A stretch of 64,000 nucleotides of DNA from Actinostola sp. cb2023 (lineage: Eukaryota > Cnidaria > Anthozoa > Actiniaria > Actinostolidae), in assembly GCA_033675265.1 (NCBI GenBank), contig JAUJYZ010000325.1, positions 744,001-808,000 on the forward strand, written 5' to 3'. Position numbers and translations under genes: made by a program. Positions 10,055 to 21,200 of the stretch are shown here, piece by piece; positions within the stretch are counted from its first letter, which is position 1; the number at the start of each line of letters is the position of its first letter. The notes beneath the pieces were generated by a model that saw only the letters and a list, made by a program, of their open reading frames with translations, did no database searches and was not told the origin of the DNA.

Positions 10055-11433
10055 ATAAATGACTCTTATGAAGTTAATCGATGTTTACTTCGCTAATTGT
10101 GAAAAGAACACCTGTTTGTGTCTTGTGGATAAGCTAACATATTTAGCATTGTAACGCGAATGAAAATATTTTGCTCTCTGTGTTTAGTTGAATACTCGGC
10201 TACCGGTCAATTTGGTACACGCTCACGGGAGCCATGCTGAACTGGTGTGAAATTGCAAACGGAAATCATGATTTGTTTCTCCATTAAATTGGCCTTGTTG
10301 AGAAAACTCTTGATCTTTAGAAGCTTTTAGAATCGGCTTTTCTTTCCCGGCTTCTTGAGTCATTTTTTCGTTCGTTTGTTCTGGGTATTTTACTTCTGTT
10401 TTTACTTTCAGATTTCTCTTCTGTTATTTGTCTCATTGGGTTTATATTAATCTATTTTTTCTAATACTTTTTCTCTTCAAGCAAGTGTTATTCCTTTCTT
10501 GAAATGTTGTTTTTTATTTCCATCATTTCCTTCTAGCCACTTTCTTTCTCTCTCTCTCTCTCAGTTAATTAAGTTTTCTTTCTTTTCTCCTCTCCGTTTC
10601 CTTCCCTTCATTCTATTTTACATATCTCCTTCTTTATTACGGATCTTATCTTACCACACAAAGGTCAACATCATATCTTCCTCCCACACATTTTAATTCC
10701 TATTTCTACACTATCATAATATCATATATATTCCATCGAAATGTAATTCAACAATAGCTTAGTAATAGATATTAAGTCGATACGCTTTGGTCTAAATCTT
10801 AAAGGATAAGAGATGAAATGTTGGGTAATCGCTCCTGACCTTTGGTAATTATGATTTACCTGTCTTTTACCTGCCTCCCAGAAGCTCCGTCGTGCTCTAT
10901 TGAACAACAAAAAAAAACACGTTTCTACCGACTCAAATTGTATGTGGTTTGATCAGTATAGAGTGAAAAACACAGACATTTTTTTTCCTTTTAGTGATCT
11001 ACGTTTTCTAGGAATGTTGTTCGGCAGCTTTTCAAATGAATCCGAGTCGCAGAACAATAATATACAGTGACACTGTAGCACACTTTCTAATTCAGCAGTT
11101 TTGTTGAAAGTTATATCATTCAAATACGCAACGTATACACTTTTTACGACTATTTTCTATCGTTTTACAAATTGCTCCAATATTATAAATATCAGTCGAC
11201 AGTCTATTGATAATTTAATATATTTGTTTACCGACTTGTGAATTACCTTAAGTACTGCTTGTTCGACAGTTATTAAAATAAGTTTGTTTACATAGTCTCC
11301 TGAAACTCCTGGACCCTTCAGAGCTAAAAGACGTTTAGCTTAGGAGGCAATATTAAATTTACCTACCATAGGTCAGTCAGTCAAGAGCTTTTAAAAAAAG
11401 TGAAATCACTAATGGATTGTGAGTGATTGAGGG
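10055..11433. other. Gene-free spacer
   Basis: AT-rich sequence with a pyrimidine-rich stretch (about 10480-10640) on the plus strand. No coding domain, no clear repeat family. It should contain the promoter of the minus-strand ankyrin gene just left of it and the 3' UTR of the Tctex1 gene to the right. Confidence 0.5.
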
Positions 11434-12135
11434 TTATTCGTATAGAGTAGCAAAGACTACTCCAGAAGCAAATATACTTTCATTTTTATACGAATCCATT
11501 GCAAAGAAATCGAGCCCTGGCGACCATGAACACTGGCACGCAAGCTCTATGCCTTCATCCCGTAGCGCTCCTATATACACTACCACTGTTACTTTGTACA
11601 ATGCTGTACTCAATGCCTTGACGCTTTTCTCGATTAATTGACTGATAAGTCGACCTTTTTCGCCACACTCTCGGTGGCTGTACTCCATGTTACAGAGCTG
11701 CATATTCAGTGCACTTTTGATGATCTCCTTCACTTGCAGACACTGAAGTGACAGTTCGTTCTTGAGCTCGTGTTTCGTGACCATTGCCTTGTTGATTTGA
11801 TCGTCAGTCGAGACGTTGTTTTTTCTGGCTGCAGGCTCTTGGTCGGTACCATTTGGCGTCGAGTTTACCAGGACAGAACCAATGTCATTCCATGTTGCCA
11901 AACACGGCGAGAGCGTAGTGAAGTTGTTGTTGTTCTCTTCTATCAACTCGGGTGGTTTTTCTTCCTGAAAGTTTTCCTTTGATTCGGGCACAACGTTCGC
12001 CAATCGGACCGCAGAAATAAGTTCACTGGCTGCATGTGTAGTGTAGGGACGTCGTTGGAGTTTAGGTCGAGTAAACACACCAGTTGCCTTGCCAAATGCA
12101 GCTGAAATCGGCCGCCTTGACTTCTCTTGAGACAT
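11434..12135 (-). CDS. Tctex1-domain protein, third copy, intronless
   Basis: A 233-residue protein with the longest N-terminal tail of the cluster (about 125 residues, polar). The Tctex1 domain covers about 125-233: LQVKEIIKSALNMQL, then IEKSVKALSTALYKVTVVVY, IGALRDEGIELACQCSW and the end FASGVVFATLYE. It is clearly related to the other copies but diverged: the usual RYKL motif has become LYKV and the GQ..RIAS motif is DEGIELAC. The role is inferred to be a dynein-light-chain-like adaptor. First in-frame ATG chosen. Confidence 0.87.
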   Translation of the reverse strand: MSQEKSRRPISAAFGKATGVFTRPKLQRRPYTTHAASELISAVRLANVVPESKENFQEEKPPELIEENNNNFTTLSPCLATWNDIGSVLVNSTPNGTDQEPAARKNNVSTDDQINKAMVTKHELKNELSLQCLQVKEIIKSALNMQLCNMEYSHRECGEKGRLISQLIEKSVKALSTALYKVTVVVYIGALRDEGIELACQCSWSPGLDFFAMDSYKNESIFASGVVFATLYE

Positions 12136-13372
12136 CTTCCGCGCCTCAAGCTTCTACAAGACTGAAATTTTCCCGAAGGCTCGGTTTCCTAAGTACGAAG
12201 GTGGTAATTACTGGTCTTCTGTATATCAGTCGTGTTAGGAGTATCTCCTTTCAGCAGCACGAAGCAGTACTTTTTATCTCTCGACCATCAATGTACGTGT
12301 CTTGACTGTGTAGGTCATGTTCTTACAATGATAGTTTCTGGCGCCGAAATATGTCATTGATGCAACGCGCGTTGACCATCTTCCCGCGGGACTGAAAGAC
12401 TCAGGTCAAAAATAAACTCGTCGCGATGTTCCTGTGGGGTTTTTTTTTACGTCTAAAGTTGAAGTGTGTACCGTGAACTAGACAAGTACCTTTCTAGCTA
12501 GACAAATAATATGAGTCAGCCTTAATTAATTTAAGGATTAAACTGAGTAGGTCAAGCCGATTAAAGTAAAACGAAACAAGACTATCTCTGCTCTACTCAC
12601 TGATCAGCTGTTGCAAACCTGCATGACATCTCGTTGGGCTGAGGGATCGAGGCAAAAGCGGTGATATTTCCGCGAGTGAGAGCGATAAATCTTGTGACCA
12701 GAGAGTATAAAGCAATGCCTCAGCGAAAACTGCACGGAATTTAGGCTTTTCGTTGTTGTGTGTGAGCTGTTTTGTTGTTGTTGATGTTGCTGTTCTTTTT
12801 CGTCTTTATCAGTCATGATGCGGCAACATCAGTACAGGGATGTTCTTCAGTCTTCTGTTCCTTCTCGTTTCATCAGCTTGTTTTCTCTCCCGCGCGCACA
12901 GTATCTAAAATCACGAAATTGAGTGAAGCTAAGTTTACAGATCAGTTTCCGGCGCAGAAAAACTGGGAGAAAAATGAGTCAAACTATAGCGCATTTTCAT
13001 TGCAGTTTCTCCACCACATATTAGATATTTCTCTTTTACTATCAGCAGGCTGACTACAAGTGTATTGGTTTATCTATTACTTATCAAATCAATTATATTA
13101 TGAATGATAAACAAAATTACGTTGAATGTTCCTTGTTTTAATTATCATATAACTACTATACTTGTAACGCCGAATAGCTCGTAGTCATGACAGTACAACC
13201 GTTTGTCGTCTGACATTTCAGCAAGTGGACTTACGGTTTGGCAGTTCGTATATGCATGTCCACTGTCGAAAACGAATAAAAGGCCGTGCATGGAGATTTT
13301 CGGGATCGAACTTTCAAATTGTCAAAAAGTGTTCTTAAAAATATTGTAATTGTAACTGTCAAAAAGTGTGTT
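12136..13372. other. Gene-free spacer
   Basis: No supported gene. Short frames here have no domain. The spacer separates two minus-strand Tctex1 copies and must hold the promoter of the left one. Nothing repetitive of note was seen. Confidence 0.5.
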
Positions 13373-13917
13373 TTATTCTTTCGCCACTCCAAAGACTGTA
13401 GCCACAGCGAACAAGGAGACATTTCTATACGTCGCCGTCACAAAATCATCCTTTCCATCGTTCCATATAAACCGACTTGCCATGAGCAAACCCTGTCCAC
13501 TACACGAACCAATGGAAACATGGCATATTATTCGTACCGCCACATCCCGAGATCTTTGACTCTTTGCTTGATGTGTTCGGACAGCATCAGACATAGCGAT
13601 TTGCAAGATTCAGACTCGTAAGATTTGCTCGATAATTCCTTATCGAGTACTTCATCCATAAGCTGCTTAATCTCGTGGCCGTAAAAAAATGACTCCTGTT
13701 TCCTGTGAGTGGCTCTTGAGTCGAGCGGCAAATCCCCTTGCTGCAGTATCGATCTTTCTTTCCCTTTGACTTGGATTTCTTCGTGCCCGACGCTTTTCCC
13801 ATTTCTTCGTTCTACCTTGGACTCTGCCGTTCTTTCTCGGCCTTCGCTTCGTAGGCTACGGTGAAATGTAGAATTCTCTTGCGGTCGCAGACGACGATCG
13901 CTCTCTCGACTGTACAT
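13373..13917 (-). pseudogene. Tctex1-domain gene, fourth copy, single frameshift
   Basis: The first frame (13917 down to about 13531) gives a basic tail and the first half of a Tctex1 domain ending SEHIKQRVKDLGMWRYE, followed by a stop. The other frame resumes with RIICHVSIGSCSGQGLLMAS and ends FAVATVFGVAKE with a stop at 13373. The two halves join as one complete domain of the expected length (about 180 residues) if one base is missing near 13531-13537 (coding strand TGGCGGTACGAATAA). There is no homopolymer at the break, so a true single-base deletion is plausible, but a sequencing error is not excluded. Everything else in the domain is intact, so any inactivation is recent. Confidence 0.8.
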
Positions 13918-15411
13918 TTAGCCCAAGTGTCACTGAATTGTCCCAAAATTTGCTCTTTTCGCACGAGCTCTTCCCTGTCGAACTGATACAGCAAGAAATA
14001 CTAGTTGATGCAAAATTAAATGTTTGGCCGGCTCTTTTTGATAGGCAATTGTTTTCCTTGGGATAAGGTAGTTAAATTAAACCCAAAAAGCGGTTTTGAA
14101 AAACTTGACAGCTGTTCGACCCTACCGACATAACGTTGCCATGCCAACTGCTAATATTATTGATTTATACAGGAAAAAAGGGAAGTATAAGAGAAAAGAC
14201 CATAATCAATGTTATCGTGGAAATAGTGTCAACGAATAACCTACAATTCTTAAAAACATAATTACGTTTATTTGCTTTTGTGTTTAATATTTCTCATTGG
14301 GGATTGAACTCCATTCAACTGAAGGCGCTTCAACAATCAGCAGATCAATTCATTAGGGATTTTTACGATGAGATCAAAGTAATACCTCAAAGGTCTAAAC
14401 GTTTAGAAGAAGAAGAAGAAGAATACTTTATTTGCACTTTACATACATAATATTACAAGTTCATTTGTATTGTTCATTTTTTACGTAAACCTTCGCTATT
14501 TTGATCAGTTTAGTGCTTATAGTTTGTCAGTATATGAAATTCATTGACTTCATTTTAGAACTTCTGAAATTACATAAATACCACTTTTTTAGTCAGGTTT
14601 AATCTTAACTCTTCGACTGAAAGAAACAGATACCCGGCTCGGTGTTGCTACAATATTCAAACAATGTTCTGCTTCGATTCTGTGCGTAACTCGGTTTAAA
14701 AAAAACCGTTTTAATAAAAACTAGAAATATACAGCCGATACCTCCGTGTTGGTACATAGTGCAACTAAGCCCTTCTATATAGTAGATTGCGCAAACAATT
14801 CCCTCCACATAATTGTTATTTCTCCTATGACCGTTTCTCCCCGTAGTTACCGCATATAACCGGAAGACAACCCAACGACCAGTATAGTGTCGGATTTGAT
14901 AGATTGCCGCGTTATGTTGATAAATTTAGATAGTAGCACCTGCTAGTATAGTCTCCGAAATCCCCGCCCCGACCGGCTGCAAAGGAGACTACTCAGTGCC
15001 AAAGACCTTGAAGATATATATAAATGTTGTTTTGTTTGTTCCAAAAATGTTTGAATATCTGCGCGCACGTGATCTGTGCTCTCAAAGACATAGAGCAACG
15101 CGGCATACGCATCCTTTGGTAAATCAGAGTGTGCGTTATATCATAGTTATTTTATGATGTATGTATAGATCTAGACAAGCAAGAGACCGTTGAGTATAGA
15201 AATGACTTTGTTTGAGGGGAAAGTGAGTGGTGATTGGGGAGGAGGGGTAGGATATACTAAATACGCATCAGTAGATATTATTGTCGCACTTACCCACTAT
15301 TTTTAGCCATTACAGTATACTTATATTAACCTTATATTTATTTCTTTATGATTTTCGAGGACCCTTATGTAAATCACTCTCTTTTATAAGCCAGATTTGT
15401 TATTCTATCAC

Positions 15412-16014
15412 TAGTCACTGTGAAAACGGTCCGACGCAAGTACAAGCACAAGCGACCTTGTCACTGTGAAAACGGTCCCGACGCTAGTATAAGCACAAGC
15501 GACCTTGTCACTGTGAAAACGGTCCGACGCAAGTAGAAGCACAAGCGACCTTGTCACTGTGAAAACGGTCTGACGCAAGTAGAAGCACAAGCGACCTTGT
15601 CACTGTGAAAACGGTCTGACGCAGGTAGAAGCACAAGCGACCTTGTCACTGTATAAACGGTCCTGACGCAAGTAGAAGCACAAGCGACCTTGTCACTGTG
15701 AAAACGGTCTGACGCACGGTAGAAGCACAAGCGACCTTGTCACTGTATAAACGGTCCTGACGCAAGTAGAAGCACAAGCGACCTTGTCACTGTGAAAACG
15801 GTCTGACGCAGGTAGAAGCACAAGCGACCTTGTCACTGTGAAAACGGTCTTACGCAATTAGAAGCACAAGCGACCTTGTCACTGTGAAAACGGTCTTACG
15901 CAAGTAGAAGCACAAGCGACCTTGTCACTGTGAAAACGGTCTTACGCAAGTATAAGCACAAGCGACCTTGTCACTGTGAAAACGGTCTGACACAAGTATA
16001 AGCACAAGCGACTT
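15412..16014. repeat. 46-bp tandem satellite, about 13 copies
   Basis: The unit contains GTCACTGTGAAAACGGTC, TGACGCAAGTAGAAGC and ACAAGCGACCTT. Copies differ at a few positions (gaaaacgg/tataaacgg; tgacgc/ccgacgc/ttacgc), and adjacent copies sometimes share variants. No protein-coding signal. Confidence 0.95.
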
Positions 16015-17029
16015 TACCGTTTTCTTATGTGGTTCGGCGGCCCGTTTTCATGACTCAAATTCAGTTAATAATGCGCTGGTGTCGCTATTGAAAAGTAACT
16101 ACAGTACTCGAATATTTCACGCTGGTTAGCTGCCAGTAGTCTTACGCTTGAAATAAACTCTCTAAAACAAGTCTAACATAATCGAACACAGGGAGCCCAA
16201 TTTATGATTTGTCTCTATCCTATCACCCCACCCCTCCCACATTTGGGCGATTTTCACCAGTGTTAGAGAGAAATGGAAAAGAAGTCTCACAATCGTTTTC
16301 TGGATTGCAATCACCCTCTCAGTCTTTCTACCAACATTTAGCAGTTCAATGTTTAATTTTCCAAATTTGCATGGAGAAATAAGAGCATTTGTTATAAAAC
16401 AGCCTAAACTGAGTACTAAACAAGTTAATGAGTATTTTAAATGAAACTAAATTCAATTAGATTGAATTCATGGAGACGGGACCCAACCAGTCCAACAACG
16501 AAATCCTGCAAATATGTACTCAGATCAAAGTCTGGGGATATTGTAGATTTTCTAGGAGATCAGTTCAAGCTCAAGTAGTTAAAGTACCTATGAAACGAAA
16601 AAACAGACCCCGTTTTTATTTGCTACTACGAAAGTTTACTATTTGCTTGTTTACATGGCGTTAATAAAAAGTGAATTGAGCTTCAGGAACATTCTTTATT
16701 TCGCGTGCGAAGTTGAGCATTTTGGGTTTCAAAGTGCGACAATTCCCGCTCGGTCAAACTATAGTAATGTGATGTCATAAGTTGTGCAAACAAAGGCATA
16801 CACAACTTATGACGTCACCGAGCCATTGTCAAGGGCCCAGTCTCTTGCCGCACATTTTGGTTGAAAATGATAATTTTCGAACCGCGAAAAGAAAATGTTC
16901 GCATGCTCAAAGTCGATGTTTAAATACAGCAAATGTTCAGAGAAAGACGAAACAACAATAATGTACAATAAAACAAGGATCGACATTTTCGTTTCATAGG
17001 CACTTTAAACCTCTCCACAATGGCCACTT

Positions 17030-17190
17030 TGGTGGCCGACGTGTAGAGGTGGCCGTTTGTAGAGGCAGCGTTGTGTTGAGGTGGCCTTTATGTAGAGGTG
17101 GCCGTTGTGTAGAGGTGGCCGTTGTGTAGAGGTGGCCATTTTGTAGACGTGGCCATTGTGTAGACGTGGCCATTGTGGAGAGGTTTCAAC
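17030..17190. repeat. GTAGAGGTGGCCGTTGT short tandem repeat
   Basis: Seven to eight copies of a 16-20-bp word with TAGAGGTGGCC and TTGTG blocks. The same words appear inverted around 46110-46190, so the array probably arose by expansion of an end of that dispersed element. Confidence 0.8.
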
Positions 17191-18273
17191 AACAATAAAT
17201 GCGTGGACTTCATACATTCATTTCAACCCTGGATTAGACTAGCCTGAGAAAACAGCCGTCCTTTCGCTCACTCCCCGGGGATAGACTAATCAGGACCCCA
17301 GCTGTTACAGAGGAGGGTGGGAGGGTGTTGAGAGGGAGGGTGGCCATATCAGAGGGTTGACTGTACTTCAATATAGAGAAATATAGGGAATATATGCAAC
17401 CATAATCAGTAACCCAAAGGATATGAAGATAAAATATACCCGAGGTGTGGTTGTCAATACTCTATTTTCAAGGCACCACTGTACTCCTTGATATAAGATG
17501 CATTGGCTCAGCCTTAGCATCAACCCAGAGCATAATATAGTAGAACTCATAAAGGGTTCTGTTGTCCTGTTTACATTCTTGTTGGGATTTGTGAATAATA
17601 TTTACACCGAATTGAGGCTATGGCTGAAGGATTCGTCTTTTTTTTTCAATAAGTACAAAAGGTGCCTAAACAACTAAGAACTAGAGTATAAATCTTAAGC
17701 CAGGATTAAAATGAATGGTTTTAACCCTGGGTTAGAAATAATCAGCCATCCAGAAACCCAGAATTTCCAGGTATTCTTTAGGGCGTGTACATTAGCAAGG
17801 ATCTACATTGTGTAGAATACACATTATATTATATTGAAACCGATACTTCTACGTGTAACTAAGATGAAAATCTATAGATTGCTCAAGAACTAGCTCAGCC
17901 TTCCTCAAGAAGGCATATTTTTATCGCCACATGTTGCACTAGTGTAGACTGTGCTAAAGTAAACAGCTATTCTCATGGCCCTTGAATTTCAGAACAACTG
18001 TATGCCATGGCGGAAATGGGGGTACAATGTGCCAAAATTTCAGACATAACAACTAATTGCTCCCCTATCACCACCCTTGTATCTGAATTTCAAACTTTAA
18101 AAGTATAGCTGAAATAATGGCGCAAGATTAGATTCATTTCTGGAAATAAGTGGAACACGAGGTGTCACTATTTGTACCCAAATTTCACCAAAATAAGACA
18201 GCTTTGGCTGGAAATTGGAGTAGGAGACAGAAGCCATAGTGGAAATTCCGCAGTAACTATCAGATAGATGGAT

Positions 18274-21200
18274 CTAATCGTTGTCGTCAAACCCTTGGCT
18301 GAGGAGAAAGTTGGCAGCTAAGTTTTCATTCTTTTCGCAGGCAAAATAAGCTTGTATTACCAATGGCTCTGGGAACCCAAGAGCCTTCAACTGAGAATAG
18401 AAATGGGAAGAAATAAAAGTTAAAAGACTTTGGGAAAATGGGATTAAGAAGTTGAAAAATGGAATGGGATTTATGTGTAAGGAGAAGCGAGAAGAATAAC
18501 ATGAATATTATGATTTTGTCATCTTAATCGTATTAGTTTTAAAAGTATCATCACCATCTCTGTCATTATCACCATCACAATCAAACATTATTCTCATCAC
18601 CATGATCAACCATCAAAATCTCTGACCTCTGATCAAAATCTAAATTCTCCTGAAAATTCTTGAAATTTGATAGGAGAATTTGTATTTTGATCACAAATCA
18701 CTTGCACTATTTTTCCACTGAAACCTTTATTAATTATTGATACTATTACCATCACTTTCACCAGAATCATCATCATATGCTGTCACCAGAATCATCATCA
18801 TATGCTGTCACCAGAATCATCATCATATGCTGTCACCAGAATCATCATCATATGCTGTCACCAGAATCATCATCATATGCTGTCACCAGAATCATCATCA
18901 TATGCTGTCACCAGAATCATCATCATATGCTGTCACCAGAATCATCATCATATGCTGTCACCAGAATCATCATCATATGCTGTCACCAGAATCATCATCA
19001 TATGTTGTCACCAGAATCATCATCATATGCTGTCACCAGAATCATCATCATATGCTGTCACCAGAATCATCATCATATGCTGTCACCAGAATCATCATCA
19101 TATGCTGTCACCAGAATCATCATCATATGCTGTCACCAGAATCATCATCATATGCTGTCACCAGAATCATCATCATATGCTGTCACCAGAATCATCATCA
19201 TATGCTGTCACCAGAATCATCACCATATGCTGTCACCAAAATCATCACCATATGCTGTCACCAGAATCATCACCATATGCTGTCACCAGAATCATCACCA
19301 TATGCTGTCACCAGAATCATCACCATATGCTGTCACCAGAATCATCATCATATGCTGTCACCAAAATCATCACCATATGCTGTCACCAGAATCATCACCA
19401 TATGCTGTCACCAGAATCATCATCATATGCTGTCACCAGAATCATCATCATATGCTGTCACCAGAATCATCATCATATGCTGTCACCAGAATCATCATCA
19501 TATGCTGTCACCAGAATCATCATCATATGCTGTCACCAGAATCATCATCATATGCTGTCACCAGAATCATCATCATATGCTGTCACCAGAATCATCACCA
19601 TATGCTGTCACCAGAATCATCATCATATGCTGTCACCAGAATCACCATCATATGTTGTCACCAGAATCATCATCATATGCTGAAAGGATTCTGTACAGCC
19701 ACAGGAACACCCACCCATGGTCCCTACATTAGAGTCATTTTCATATGAGTGGGAAGTAGTTATGGTAAAGTTCATGCCATTCAGTGACATTACTGTGCCA
19801 GGACAGTGCCATGTCTAAGCATTCTGATTGGCTGAGCAATGATTTCGCACGCTGTGATTAGTTGAATAGATGTCTTTGATTCCGTACCGTGACTGTAACT
19901 CCGTACCGTAGACCCACTCATACGAAAACGACTCCATGAAATACAACACACTTTACTTACTCTTTCTATCGCTTCCTTTTCTGTTGGTGTTATTTGTATA
20001 TAACTAAATCCCTGTTGTCCTCCTCGACCTTCCGGTGCTGGTACATCTTGGCCTTGAGCTGCAGCAGGTGGTGATGCTCCTTGTGCTCTTTGTTCAATAT
20101 TAGCAGGAATTGGCTCATTCAGCATTCGTATAAACTCTTGCTGTCGCTGACTTATAAGCTATCAACAAAATGACATGGTTACTATTTTTTACATGGTTGC
20201 TATGGTTACTATACATACATGTATATGTTACAACTATTAGTGTTGAAGTGCACCCTTAAAAACCGGATGGGAAATACACAAAGTAGTTGGACACCAATCA
20301 AACAGTATGAGTGTCCGTGTCTGTGATAAGCCTATCATAACAAATTCAATGGTTAAAGGCAAACTGAAGGCAAAATTATGGACACAACATTCTCTTTGTT
20401 TTTATCTATAGATACATTTAGGCTTCAGTTCTCCTTTAAAGGAAATCGATGACACCGTAAAAAAGAGTACTTACGGTAAATTTACTGATGATTTGAGCCT
20501 TAGGCCTTCGTTTATTTATTTCCTCTTACTCCTACAAAGGGCTAAGGCACCAAAAATCAGTGAAGTTAAGTACTCTTTTTTACAGTGTTATAGATTTCCT
20601 TTAACCATTGAATTTATCATTATACACTGACGCAGCCCATACTAGTGTATTTGCTAGTAGTTTCCATATAAGTTAAGTACTCTTTTTTATGGTGTCAGAT
20701 TTCCTTTAACCACTGAATTTATCATACACCGACTCAGCCCATACTAGTGTACTTGCTAGTTTCCATATAAGTTAAGTAATAATATAATAATAATAATAAT
20801 AATAATATAACTTTATTTAAACACGGTGGACCCATCAGGATTTTACAAAGAAATATGATAAAATTGTAAATATCTATATACATAAACACTCTATCTATCT
20901 AATTATTATATATAAAAACTAATACTATAAGTAAACAAAATAACCTGCTTTTCAGGAGTGCCGTGTATTTAGTGAACTAGTTAAAAAAATCGTTTACAGC
21001 CAGCACGAAAACTACTAAGGGTTTGTGCTTGCCGTAATTCGTTTGGGAGGCCATTCCAAAGAACAGCCCCATTATAGCTAAAGCTATTTTTTCGATAATT
21101 AGTGCGAGGAAATGGTATAGTAAGTTTGCACTCGGTGTCCCGCAATGAATAGCTTGTAACGCTGCTACGGTCTACAAATTTTGAGCGAAGGTAATCCGGA

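Larger units (their letters stand above)
13918..18273. other. Gene-free region with satellites
   Basis: No coding region with a recognisable domain in over 4 kb. It contains a GAA run near 14410, a 46-bp tandem array (15412-16014) and a short tandem array related to GTAGAGGTGGCC (17030-17190). The small frames in the region are without family similarity. Confidence 0.55.

Noticed and set aside
15412..16014. A possible CRISPR array (regular repeats with similar spacing)
   Set aside because: The 46-bp units are contiguous with no unique spacers, and the genome is eukaryotic.
18737..19748. Three long overlapping plus-strand open frames (about 290-330 codons)
   Set aside because: They are the three readings of the 25-bp satellite inside the last RAD23 intron; peptides are periodic and the period is not a multiple of three.
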